Assembly: GCA_021014325.1 (NCBI GenBank)
Contig: CM037470.1
Span: forward strand, 1,116,001-1,180,000
DNA length: 64,000 nt
From: Plazaster borealis
Taxonomy: Eukaryota > Echinodermata > Asteroidea > Forcipulatida > Labidiasteridae
Direction of reading: 5' to 3'
Position numbers and translations under genes: made by a program. Shown here piece by piece: positions 46,201 through 54,668 of this stretch (position 1 is the first letter of the stretch; every line of letters starts with the position of its first letter). A model generated the notes under the pieces. The model was not told the DNA's origin and searched no databases. It saw only the letters and a program-made list of their open reading frames with translations.

Positions 46201-49200
46201 AACAGTCTGCTAAGCAGAAATGAGCAGGATACCAGTCACAAATTGTACATGTGACATGGTAGTTTGACTGGTAACCTTATACTGTCTGGTAAGCATAATT
46301 TTGGTTGTGCTCAGCTACTTTTTGTGCTTAAGCAGCTCTATGAAATTGGGCCATGGATACATCTGTTTATTCCTTTACAATACAGATCATCCGAAAGTTA
46401 AAGCATTCGTCAACCACGGCGGGTTGTTGGGTGTACTGGAAGCGGGATGGTACGGCTTACCATTAGTAGGCATTCCACTCTTTGGGAATCATTTTGACAA
46501 CATGGAGAGAGTCGTTGCTAAGGGGATGGGTTTGAAGCTTGACGTCACAACACTGACATCTGATGTCTTGTATGAAGCAGTCACGCGAGTGATCAAAGAA
46601 TCAAGGTACGTCCAAATTCATTGATGAGTCATTGTCGTCATGATCAAAGCAGGCCTATGGCTAGCTAGCTGTACATGGAATTATGAACTCTCACCCAGTC
46701 ACTATACGCGCGCGCGTCCCTCCGTGTCATAATGGAGAGCGCGTGCGCGCATGGGCCATGGAGTAGCTGGGGGCGGAGTTTGGGAGTTCATAATTCTATC
46801 ACCAACGAATTTGTATTTGAAAGAATAAGAATAAGGCCGTGTCCGAGTGATTCGGCTGTGGCCGCTGGCTGCGACTGCGGCTCTGGCAGCGTCTAGCGGC
46901 CGCGGCCAACAAAAACAGTCGGACGCGGCTGTGACTTCGATCTTCAACCGTGTGCGCGCCCTCAAGTGGTGAAAATGTACTTTGATCGCATAGTTTGTTG
47001 TTATAAATTCGTCTGCTCACTATATCAACACCAACGTATGAACGAAAATGGATAGTGATGTGATCGGCGTAATACTCGCTGAAATTTGTCAAATTATCTT
47101 GTTAAATAACAAGAAAAGGACACTCCTTTGTCAGAGGCAGCGACAGATCAACAATTGTATTATCTTGACCGGTACAAACATTCGAAACGTAAGTGCTCAC
47201 AATTTTGTTTATATAATTTCTTACGTGTGTTTTTACATACGGTAATTTGTTTATGCCATAGCTTTACGTATAAAATAAAAGCTGGCATGAAGAGATGTTA
47301 AACAAACAATCAATTAAAATATCATAAGCTATTTAATGTAAACATTGTATGCTGCCATGGAATCTTAATCTTGTGAGGTTAGTAATAGTAGCTTCTTAAA
47401 AGGTAAGATTTGAGTTATGGAGCTCTGATCATTGGTCTGCACTGTCGACGTGCCACCATCATATCCAGGATGTCACTGAAGTATAAATGAAAGTGAAAAG
47501 CCTCCAGGGCTAGTTAAGGTAGAGGTCCACACTACAGTAATTAAAGTAATTTATCACCACCATTCCACATGTGAGTCATGTAATAGACATTTTGGGCATT
47601 GTTTGGACGTACAGAGGGAAAGGGAGAATTTATTGGGGCTCTGAAATTCCTTTTGTGTGCCCTTTCTTCTGGGTGGGAGCAAAATACTAAAAATGTCTGG
47701 TGATGTTATGAGCGATTGGAAGAAAGTCATTAATTGTTCCTTAGATTGCAATTATTTTGTTCTTTGAAACTCAGGAAGATCCCAGAGCCTACTGTCATCT
47801 CACAGCCAACCTACTCCTGCATGCACTAGGGGATGAACACCTACTGAAAGTGCACTTTCGTCTAACTTTGCCTGCCTTTTATAAGCTACACTTTCTCATA
47901 TGTAAAGACAGTAACTATGGGTGGGATGAAGAATACCAGCTCCTAGCCTTCCTCTTTTGGCTAGCTTGTGGCTCCGCATACCCGGGTTGTCTCAGCATCC
48001 ATTGGCATTCCCAGATCAACCTTGTGTGACATTGTTCATCGCATTCTAGACAGAGTACTGCGGGTGGTAAACAAGATCATCAAGCTACCAGAAGATGAAA
48101 ACATTCCAATAATTTCCCAGGGATTCCGAAACCTAGCCAGAACCAAACATCTTGACAAGGCTGTTGGCAGTATCGACTGCACTCACATCAAAATTATGCC
48201 CCCAGATAAGCAGAGAGAAGATTACATCAATCACAAGCTGTTCTATTCGGTGAATCTCCAAGCTGTTTGTGACAACAGGGGAGTATTTATTGATGTGTTT
48301 GCAGGCTATCCTGGCTCAGTCCATGATGCAAGAGTTCTCCGATGCAGTCCACTCTATCGACAGAGCAAGTATCCTCCACAGGGATATTATCTCTTAGCGG
48401 ACTCGGCTTATCCATGCCTTGCAGCTCCTATCGCCATCTTACCCACATATAAGAGGTATGTAAATGCTACCCCAGTGGAGGCCAGGTTCAACTACCATCT
48501 CAGTCGAGCCCGAACAGTAATCGAGAGAGCATTTGGGAGAATGAAGACAAGATGGAGAAGTATCTTCACCAAAACCCTTGAAGTATGTGTTCTCTATTTT
48601 CTGTCAAATTATCAAACCAGAAGCCACAAGCCAACAAACAACTAACAACAGATAAATTAAATCTGATGGTACAATGCAATTTTGACAGACAAGAATGGCG
48701 TAAAAACTAGCCATTTTCATTTGGGTGGGGTTGGGAGGGGTGGGGGGAAACCAGGGAAAAAAAATAATTTTTGGGGACTTTTGATGTATCTAACCATTCA
48801 TTTGTGTATTTTTTCAATCTCAGTTAGTGGGGGGGGGAGGGGGAAAGGTTTCCGAGCCACTCAATATTTGTATATTTCTCATACTGCAGGTTTCTCCGGT
48901 CCTTGCACCAAAAGTGGCTGTGGCATGTGCTATTATGCACAATTATGTGTTATGGCGGGAGATGAGTGGGAGAACGAAGATGACGAAATCCCAGATGAGG
49001 AGGAGGCAGGTACACAGGAGGAGATGGCACGTGAGCAGACCTCTGCAGAGCCAATGCGCCAGCAGATTGCAGCACACATCTCAGCACCTGCACAGAATAT
49101 TCCGCAACTCCATGAGCATGATTACACTTAAATAAATGTGAATGTATTTTATTGTTATATAGTCCAGGCAATCCATCATTTGATTTATAGGACAAAAAGC

Positions 49201-52200
49201 AATAATATTTATTTTACCACACTGCATTTATTTGCACAAATTGTATAGTTTATTTCATTACCTTGTGCACAAAATATTACATCTATTTAAATAAAATAAA
49301 TAACTTTAACATTAAATAAATATTTTAAAGTATTTAAAACTGTTTTAAGTTTTTATATTACAATTAAACTATGTTACAAGTGTGTTTCCTTGGTCCAATT
49401 TCATAGAGCTGCTAAGCAGAAGATATTGCTTAGCAAATTTCTTTGCTAAGCAACAATTAGCAGGGGACCAGTCACAAACAATATAGATCATGTGGTATTT
49501 TGGCTGGTCACCTGTTTCTGCTAAACAAATCTTTTCTATGCTAAGCTAATTTGCCTGCTTTAATAGCTCTATGAAATTGGCCCCTAGTCATAGCTCACGT
49601 CACACAGTAAAACATTGCAGGCCGAGCACCCCCACCCCCACCCCCCCCCCCCTGATTACTGGTGTCATAAGGGTGCCAAAAGCCCGGCACACTTTGGCAG
49701 AGTTCAGGCGGTTTATTTTTGGATAGTCGAGAACAAGTAGGATCGATGTTCTTGTTTCATCCGCTCCAAACGACGATGTGATATAGCGCCACGAAAAGTG
49801 ATTTGGTAAGAGCCACACAAAACTTATATATATGTAATTGTAGATTAATGCTTTCTAAAATGACATAATTACAAATGGGACAAATGACTTGTTTTATTCT
49901 CTTTTAAATTTGTATTTACTTAGAACTTTAGAATGAACTTTTTAAAGTCAATGTTCAACTTACTCAACATCCTTGAAAACTCAATTATAAACATTAAACA
50001 TTGTTTTTATTCCGTCTGAAATAATCTGATTGTATATTTATTTGTTTTTATTTTCAATTGTGTTCACCAGCCTTCCGAATAATCCCAAGAATGCATCATT
50101 TTGTTTGATGAGGGTTTTTTCCTGTTCCTGGAGTTGTTTATTCTGCTCTATCATCATTTCATACATACGCTCTGTTCTATTCTTTTTTGATGGCGGTTCC
50201 TCATGCTTATCTGTACTGGTCTTACCATAAAGATCTACATGGTCATCCTCGTACTCCTGTAAAGATGACACCAGGCATGGAGGAGCCATGATTGGACGGT
50301 GGCCAAGGATGTGGTCCATGTCTTCATAAAAGGGCCATGATATGGGGCTGCAGGTGTCATCTTCCATCCCCTTCCCTGTTGGGGGATGTTTTAATTCCTG
50401 AAAGTATGAAAGTGTTTTTCGGTTACCACTATAACAATTGTATTTTACCAGAGCAGATATTACCAATTTGCATGAGAGCATCTTTACTAACTTTTGATTT
50501 TTTTCATGGGTGGCAGGGGATCTCATGATCTTAGTGTGGAGAATGGCTCTGGAATGGAACCCCCCCCCCCCCATCCGCTACTCCCACTGAAACTTTGTAT
50601 GGCAGTTGGCTTACATTTAGCCCTGGAAGCCTTTACTTTCATATGAATTACAGTAAAGTCCTGGATATGAGGGCACGTTTCCAAGTCAGAAAATGTTTCA
50701 CAGTTTTGTAATTCAAATTTTACTTGTAAGAAGCTATAAATCTCAGCAGACTAATATTGTCTGCCCTGAAAACAGACCCTCATATCTAAGACCCTGTATC
50801 TGTGTCAGCTCAAAGCAAGAGTCCTATATAGGACTAGTCTATAGTCATCTTTCTTTTGTAATCATTTTTTTAAACAGTCAATCACACAAAATTTTGTGGC
50901 GATAAAGGTAGTCCTTGAGATAATAAACCGTGTTTTTGACACCAGACGCCTTTTGTCAGCTTAATATTAGCTGGTGTCAAAAACACGGTTTATTATCTCA
51001 ATTTTAAGTTTTACTTACTTTGTATTTCTGGGCCAGATTGTTGTACTTCTTTCGGGCCTGCTCTGCGGTGACACGATTGTCCAATTCCATTTCCTTCAGA
51101 ATAAAGCTGGGGGGAAAAAATCAAATTTCCTCAAAAATAATGATCTTAACAGAACTTTGCATTCCAGGGATCAGACAATGGATGGTGGGTGAGTCTTATC
51201 TTACAATTTGGGAACCAAAATACACAAGGACAACCTTTTTGTTTACGTACATAAGAATTAAAGACAGATATTTGTTGTTGACTGACAGAAAGTGATATTA
51301 CATAGAATTGATTTACCAAAGTATTATTTCAATAGCATCCCTTAATCTTTTAGAGGGATGTCCAACCCCTCGATCCCCACGCCAATCAAAAGGGTCTGAT
51401 CTGTTAATTTTAATGTATTTTGATATTAAATAAATTCATAAGAGCTTACTTACGTGAAAGCATCTTTCATGGCTCCCCGCTTTCCTGTTTTAAACATTCC
51501 ATTATGTTTTTCTCTTAAAGAGAGAAAAATATGTGTTTCCTCTTCAGACCCTGAACAAATAAAAACAAAGAATAAAGTACTAATAATACAAATGAAATTG
51601 GCAATTAAATTATAAGTTTAAATTCCACTCGCAGAAACTAGCCAACACTAACACTCAGGTAGGCTTAAGACAATTAAAAATAAAGCTCAAAGTTGTTCTT
51701 GATTATGTTAATCAAGTAGGATCAAGTCGAAATTCAATTTCAAGTCTTACTTGCACGAATAATCATGATAATGGGGACACGAGCAGAGGATAGGCCTTTC
51801 TCAAGTTTCTTTTCATTTATGTTTATTTAACGTTTCATTAGTTTTTATTTAATTTACAACACGAAAAACGATTACAGTATGACATATTATCACATGTCGT
51901 CTTCTTCTTTATCTAAACATCACTTACACTTAAAGGTTTCTTCTCCCATGTCTCTAGCACTTTTTTTAGCAGTAGCAGTGCTACATGTACCACTAGCAGC
52001 AGCAGACGACATCGACTCGGCCATTTTTGTTGGTTGGTTGGTAGCAACAAAATGGCGTCCCGGCCACAGACAAGTCAGCTCCGCTTGTGGCTTGAAATCA
52101 GTGACGTCGCGGCCGTAGCCAAAGCCGCAGCCAAAAAAAGAAATCTTTCGGACACGACTTCAAAATGGCGCGCCCTGCCAGCGGCCGCAGCCACAGCCAC

Positions 52201-53407
52201 AGCCGAATCATTCGGACACGGCCTAATACTTCTGTACTTCTGAATTCAATGTTCTTGTTCTTATGAGCAGCGGCTTTGACCCTGACTAAGCCATTTTTAA
52301 ACCGGTGAGTAGATTTCTAAGGCCCTTTTTGAAATAACAGCTTCCGGCTTGGGTGCTGGCTTTAGGCTCTGTCCGCCTGTTTGATCCCCGTACCAAAAAC
52401 ACACATTTCAAAATAACTGATGGAGCCTAAGCTAGAACCTAAGCCAGAGCCTAAGCTAGCTAGAACCTAAGCCAGAGCCTAAGCTAGAACCTAAGCCAGA
52501 GCCTAAGCCAGAGCCTAAGCTAGAACCTAAGCCAGAGCCTAAGCTAGAACCTAAGCCAGAGCCTAAGCCAGAGCCTAAGCTAGAACCTAAGCCAGAGCCT
52601 AAGCTAGAACCTAAGCCAGAGCCTAAGCCAGAGCCTAAGCTAGCTAGAACCTACGCCAGAGCCTAAGCTAGAATCTAAGCCAGAGCCTAAGCCAGAGCCT
52701 AAGCTAGAACCTAAGCCAGAGCCTAAGCCAGAGCCTAAGCTAGAACCTAAGCCAGAGCCTAAGCTAGAACCTAAGCCAGAGCCTAAGCCAGAGCCTAAGC
52801 TAGAACCTAAGCCAGAGCCTAAGCTAGAACCTAAGCCAGAGCCTAAGCTAGCTAGAACCTACGCCAGAGCCTAAGCTAGAACCTAAGCCAGAGCCTAAGC
52901 CAGAGCCTAAACTAGAACCTAAGCCAGAGCCTAAGCTAGAACCTAATTCAGAGCCTAAGTCAGAGCCTAAGTCAGATCCTAAGCCAGAGCCTAAGCCGGA
53001 GCCGAAGCCGATTCATCACAATTTTTCCCTCATGATTATTTGTTCTGTTTGTTTCAATGCATCGGAATTCATATCTACAACTGCTATTTATCGGAATCCA
53101 TCGTCTCATCTTTAAACCCAGATTTCGCGAGAGGGCGCAACACATTTCTCTTCTGATGCGAGACAAACTTGTCAACCCTGCCGATGAAGCTGCATTCTGG
53201 ATAACCCACGTGACCAAATTCGGCGGAGGACACCTTCGCCCCAGATCAGCCGATCTCACGTGGGTCCAATACCATCTCATTGACGTGCACGCGTTCTTCG
53301 GCGCCATTTTGCTTGCGGTGACGGGGTTTCTCTTTCTTGTTTGCAGGGGTTGTATACGATTTGCTATCAGGTGCAGCAAGACGCCAAACAAAATGAAAAT
53401 TAACTAA
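39685..53407 (+). CDS. UGT: UGT-A: UDP-glycosyltransferase family 1 (UDP-glucuronosyltransferase-like), 552 aa, five exons
   Basis: Joined coding sequence 39685-40283, 41411-41732, 43138-43369, 46386-46605, 53122-53407; phases 2, 0, 1, 2, identical to UGT-B. The family conjugates UDP-sugars to small lipophilic compounds in the ER lumen. Seen: signal peptide (residues 1-24), SHH with the candidate catalytic His (H47), WMPQ (377-380), UGT signature with H395 and E403, membrane anchor (about 515-533) and a short Lys-containing tail. Odd: L399, N419 and H420 stand where vertebrate UGTs and UGT-B have Asn, Asp and Gln that hold the donor; E168 stands at the usual catalytic Asp. The frame is open, so it may have an altered donor or little activity. 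Introns total about 12 kb and are largely transposons. Start chosen for the signal peptide; upstream TTTACTACAG at 39644-39653 looks like an acceptor. AATAAA at 53521. Confidence 0.88.
41014..41153. mobile_element. Harbinger-related MITE in UGT-A intron 1
   Basis: Left end ATGCCGTGTCCGAATTAGCG and right end ACTAATTCGGATACAACAT are inverted repeats. CTACGGCT and AGCCGTAGCC pair inside. The GCCGTGTCCGA motif matches the ends of the Harbinger element at 46835-52223, which suggests mobilisation by the same transposase. Confidence 0.65.
41411..41732 (+). CDS. UGT: UGT-A exon 2
   Basis: Acceptor CGTTTCAG, donor GAA|GTAAGA, phase 0 at the end. Encodes [13 protein letters not shown] and [13 protein letters not shown], conserved in UGT-B. 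The open frame runs on for 110 bases past the donor but is not coding there by comparison. Confidence 0.88.
41812..42025. repeat. Family G repeat in UGT-A intron 2
   Basis: Carries GAGAGAGTTGCGACGACTAG, CACAGGGTGCCAGACTAG and AAGCAACCATGTGACCGAAG, as in 61670-62285. It starts 80 bp after the exon 2 donor, which is why open frames run on beyond the exon. Confidence 0.75.
43138..43369 (+). CDS. UGT: UGT-A exon 3 (start of UDP-sugar binding domain)
   Basis: Acceptor CCTTTTCGCAG, donor ATGG|GTAAGA. Encodes [22 protein letters not shown] and KWMPQKQLM, the typical beginning of the UGT C-terminal Rossmann domain. The GxVLFSLGS block corresponds to the GVVVFSLGS-type block of other UGTs. Confidence 0.9.
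43621..44342. repeat. 80-bp satellite array, nine units
   Basis: Units start ATTTCAAGAAGGGAAA at 43621, 43701, 43780, 43860, 43940, 44020, 44100, 44180 and 44260. Units 4-8 are almost identical, while the outer ones differ (AAATAAAG against AAAGAAAG), as expected for recent internal amplification. Confidence 0.97.
44343..44865. repeat. GC-rich tandem units with (CGCGCCTC)n expansion
   Basis: Four units contain CGTCTTCACGATCGCATCAT (or a shortened form), AAAAACGCCCTCTATCGG and CATTGCCCACACCACGTC, each but the last followed by a variable number of CGCGCCTC octamers. The longest octamer run is at about 44690-44763. The Pro/Arg/Ala-rich frames are repeat-derived. Confidence 0.93.
45030..45390 (-). 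mobile_element. Family A MITE, left end missing
   Basis: Inverted relative to 2057-2426. The right end ATAGTGTCCAGTGTCTTTAA is intact with TTAA; the left end stops at GCTCAAAATAATTATTGGC, without the terminal repeat, only 8 bp from the satellite-bearing TIR element. The truncation may have come with that insertion. Confidence 0.75.
45402..45552. mobile_element. Palindromic MITE, CTATAGAC...GTCTATAG ends
   Basis: Left TTATAGACCATGCAAGTCTC and GCGCGTATTCGAACAT face right GTTCGAATACGCGCGAGA and CTTCCACAGTCTATAG. Further internal pairing at ACGCGTGA. The right end of a similar element appears at 63925-63955. Confidence 0.8.
45563..45693. mobile_element. Family E relic in UGT-A intron 3
   Basis: Contains CAGCAGGATACCAGTCACAC and TTTAGCAGCTCTATAAAACC, as in the fuller copy 46160-46352. 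Confidence 0.6.
45884..46108 (-). mobile_element. Family F MITE in UGT-A intron 3
   Basis: Starts TTGACCATATTTTTGACCGC and ends GCGGTCAAAAATACGGCG, inverted ends of about 18 bp. Body blocks ATCAATGACGAAATACAT and TTTTTCATCACGTAAAAATT are shared with 59585-59811 and, reversed, 32945-33180. Confidence 0.85.
46160..46352. mobile_element. Family E MITE abutting UGT-A exon 4
   Basis: Ends GGGCCCAATTTCACAGAGCT and AGCTCTATGAAATTGGGCC form inverted repeats; the interior repeats TAAGCAGAAA-type motifs. It ends 33 bp before exon 4, so it supplies sequence close to the branch-point region of intron 3. Confidence 0.8.
46386..46605 (+). CDS. UGT: UGT-A exon 4 (UGT signature)
   Basis: Acceptor TACAATACAG, donor TCAAG|GTACGT, 220 bp as in UGT-B. 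Encodes [12 protein letters not shown] and [13 protein letters not shown]. The signature is present but with Leu, Asn and His at three positions that bind the sugar donor in well-studied UGTs. Confidence 0.92.
46678..46797. mobile_element. Small GC-rich inverted-repeat element
   Basis: GGAATTATGAACTC at the left and GAGTTCATAATTCT at the right pair. Inside, GCGCGCGCG and CGCGTGCGCGC also pair. It lies 72 bp after the UGT-A exon 4 donor. Confidence 0.65.
47048..49131 (+). pseudogene. HARBI1-type Harbinger transposase, three exons, frameshifted
   Basis: Exons 47048-47188, 47775-48582 and 48890-49131, with good splice sites (AAC|GTAAGT, ACTCAG|GAA, GAA|GTATGT, CTGCAG|GTT). The enzyme family cuts and pastes DNA with a DDE catalytic triad. 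Visible here: Asp in [11 protein letters not shown], Asp in LLADSAYPC and Glu in [18 protein letters not shown] one-base excess in the CCC at 47981-47983 shifts the frame between [10 protein letters not shown] and [11 protein letters not shown], a conserved block that is continuous in other transposases. A second shift, at about 48955-48962, separates [12 protein letters not shown] from an acidic tail ([16 protein letters not shown]). Either mutation or assembly error could explain them. It is the partner of the Myb-like gene at 50038-52024. Confidence 0.85.
49391..49584. mobile_element. Family E MITE inside the Harbinger element
   Basis: Ends GGTCCAATTTCATAGAGCTG and TAGCTCTATGAAATTGGCCC are inverted repeats; TTGCTTAGCAAA and TTTGCTAAGCAA pair within. 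It lies between the two Harbinger genes. Confidence 0.85.
50038..50397 (-). CDS. Myb/SANT-like gene exon 4
   Basis: Acceptor CATACTTTCAG; frame ends at TAA 50040-50038. Encodes [25 protein letters not shown] and the coiled-coil tail. The open frame upstream of the acceptor on the same strand is intronic. Confidence 0.88.
   Translation of the reverse strand, partial: ELKHPPTGKGMEDDTCSPISWPFYEDMDHILGHRPIMAPPCLVSSLQEYEDDHVDLYGKTSTDKHEEPPSKKNRTERMYEMMIEQNKQLQEQEKTLIKQNDAFLGLFGRLVNTIENKNK
50038..52024 (-). CDS. Harbinger Myb/SANT-like DNA-binding protein, 213 aa, four exons
   Basis: Joined on the minus strand: 52024-51928, 51550-51454, 51106-51019, 50397-50038. Phases agree throughout (1, 2, 0) and the frame is open, 642 bases with stop. 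In Harbinger systems this second protein brings the transposase to the nucleus and the element ends. Visible: a short Ser/Ala-rich N-terminus, then the trihelix/Myb-SANT domain from [14 protein letters not shown] through [19 protein letters not shown] (about residues 31-95), the usual follow-on block [16 protein letters not shown], a basic patch [10 protein letters not shown] (possible nuclear signal) and a C-terminal coiled coil ([13 protein letters not shown]). The exon 1 donor places the Trp codon across the junction, as expected for the domain. AATAAA overlaps the stop region. Confidence 0.85.
50915..51001. mobile_element. Near-perfect 87-bp palindrome in a Myb-like gene intron
   Basis: TTGAGATAATAAACCGTG and TTTTTGACACCA on the left pair completely with TGGTGTCAAAAACACGG and TTTATTATCTCAA on the right, around a spacer of about 27 bases. 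On the minus strand it begins 12 bases after the exon 3 donor. Confidence 0.9.
51019..51106 (-). CDS. Myb/SANT-like gene exon 3
   Basis: Acceptor TTTCCCCCCAG, donor TACAAA|GTAAGT. Encodes [20 protein letters not shown] and NNLAQKYK, the DNA-recognition end of the domain. Confidence 0.85.
51454..51550 (-). CDS. Myb/SANT-like gene exon 2
   Basis: Acceptor TTTGTTCAG, donor TTCAC|GTAAGT. Encodes [19 protein letters not shown]. Confidence 0.85.
51928..52024 (-). CDS. Myb/SANT-like gene exon 1
   Basis: ATG at 52024-52022; ends TTTAAGT|GTAAGT. Encodes a Ser/Ala-rich leader and the start of the domain. Confidence 0.8.
52422..53010. repeat. 12-bp minisatellite next to UGT-A exon 5
   Basis: About 590 bases of alternating AGCCTAAGCTAG and AACCTAAGCCAG units, roughly 49 units of 12 bp with higher-order blocks of 24 and 36 bp. 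It ends with GCCGGAGCCGAAGCCG, 110 bp before exon 5. Confidence 0.97.
53122..53407 (+). CDS. UGT: UGT-A exon 5 (C-terminal region and membrane anchor)
   Basis: Acceptor TCTTTAAACCCAG; frame ends at TAA 53405-53407. Encodes [26 protein letters not shown] and a hydrophobic stretch [16 protein letters not shown] followed by basic residues. It is separated from exon 4 by 6.5 kb of mostly mobile DNA. Confidence 0.92.
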
Positions 53408-53520
53408 ATGAATGTTGTTTAGGATTAAACAATTAATTCCGAAAAATTAACAAAAATGATACATTAACTATGAAAGATGGTATGGGTTCTGATTCGTCAC
53501 TATATAACTCATCCTAGCAA

Positions 53521-53526
53521 AATAAA
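53521..53526 (+). terminator. Poly(A) signal candidate for UGT-A
   Basis: AATAAA, 114 bp after the UGT-A stop codon and 29 bp before a Family A MITE. Confidence 0.55.
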
Positions 53527-53554
53527 ATCGCATTGTTTTTGTGTTTCTCTTAAC

Positions 53555-54668
53555 TTAAAGGCCCTGTACACTATTGATAGATCGAAAAACACAATATTCA
53601 CAGATTCACACATAACTTACATGATTTGAAGTAAGTAATGTCTGCCTAAAATGCTATTGTTTCTGAGAAATGAGTAAAACAATAGTTTTTATCACGCGCG
53701 ACACTTTGAAAAAACAGAAAAAACATAAGGTCTCTTTTCACTATTTTCTCGTGACCTCGATGACCAATTAAGCTCAACTTTCACAGGTTTGTTTGTTCAT
53801 GCATATGTTGAATCACAAAAAATGTGGACACTGATTTTTAGTAGACCAACCAAACTTGAAAAAGTGCTCTAGAACAAAATTCCACGGCATAGTTTGTTAA
53901 TGGCTGGCATCCATACTAGATGTATGGATCATGGGCTCAAGAAGACGATTAGGGTGGATGCCAAGCTTGATTTTGAATTTTAAGGTCATTTAGAGGTCAA
54001 AAGGTCAAATAAGGTCAAAAATCAATATTTTCAAAATTTGAATAAAATTTAACCACATTTGATAGATCTATCCATAAAATGTATTTTAAACTTCATGTTG
54101 ATATGACAAACGTATGTAATTAACGGATAAACTTTGACCTTGTACACAAATGTATAGCAAAGCAAAACGTAAAAGTATGATTTTCTTGAAAAGTGTATAT
54201 CTTGAGTATACCAAAATTGTTTGCACTCCCCATCTTAATGGTGCATATATTTGCTTCAAACAACTTGTTTTTGAAAGGTCAATATACCCAGGCAGTTTTT
54301 GAGAAAAAAAATAATTCAAGTACCACCTTCATTTGTGTACAAGGTCAAAGTTTTTCCGTTAATTACATAGGTTTGTTATATCAACATGAAGTTAAAAATA
54401 CATTTTATGGATAGATCTATCAAATGTGGTTAAATTTTATACAAATTTTGAAAATAATGATTTTTGACCTTATTTGACCTTTTGACCTCTAAATGACCTT
54501 AAAATTCAAAATCAAGCTTGGCATCCACCCTAATCGTCTTCCTGAGCCCATGATCCATACATCTAGCATGGATGCCAGCCATTAACAAACTATGCCGTCC
54601 AAAGTGTAATTTCACACTTTGGCTGGCCTACTATTTGAGCTGTTACCAAAAGTGTACAATGCCTTTAA
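53555..54668 (+). mobile_element. Family A MITE host split by a 715-bp inverted-repeat element
   Basis: The outer ends TTAAAGGCCCTGTACACT and AAAAGTGTACAATGCCTTTAA are those of Family A, with TTAA on both sides. The interior up to about 53883 has TCGTGACCTCGATGACCAAT and TTTCACAGGTTTG as in other copies. From 53884 to 54598 an unrelated inverted-repeat element is inserted. Confidence 0.85.
53884..54598. mobile_element. Long inverted-repeat (foldback) element
   Basis: Arms of about 269 bp (53884-54152 and 54330-54598) are near-perfect inverted copies with ends ACGGCATAGTTTGTTAATGG and CCATTAACAAACTATGCCGT. Blocks such as GGTCAAAAGGTCAAATAAGG face CCTTATTTGACCTTTTGACC. A 177-bp spacer lies between. 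No coding content; it would form a strong hairpin in RNA or single-stranded DNA. Confidence 0.92.

Larger units (their letters stand above)
46835..52223. mobile_element. PIF/Harbinger DNA transposon (5.4 kb) in UGT-A intron 4
   Basis: The terminal inverted repeats read GGCCGTGTCCGAGTGATTCG from the left and GGCCGTGTCCGAATGATTCG from the right, continuing with GGCTGTGGC. TAA lies directly outside both ends (46832-46834 and 52224-52226), the 3-bp TWA target duplication typical of PIF/Harbinger. Inside are the two genes of an autonomous element: a HARBI1-type transposase (plus) and a Myb/SANT-like DNA-binding protein (minus), convergent. The intact target duplication and TIRs suggest a fairly recent insertion; the transposase frame is broken, so this copy is probably not autonomous now. 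MITEs have inserted within it (49391-49584, 50915-51001). Confidence 0.92.

Noticed and set aside
47757..48029. Separate small gene ending at 48029
   Set aside because: It is the first part of transposase exon 2, cut off by the frameshift at 47981-47983.
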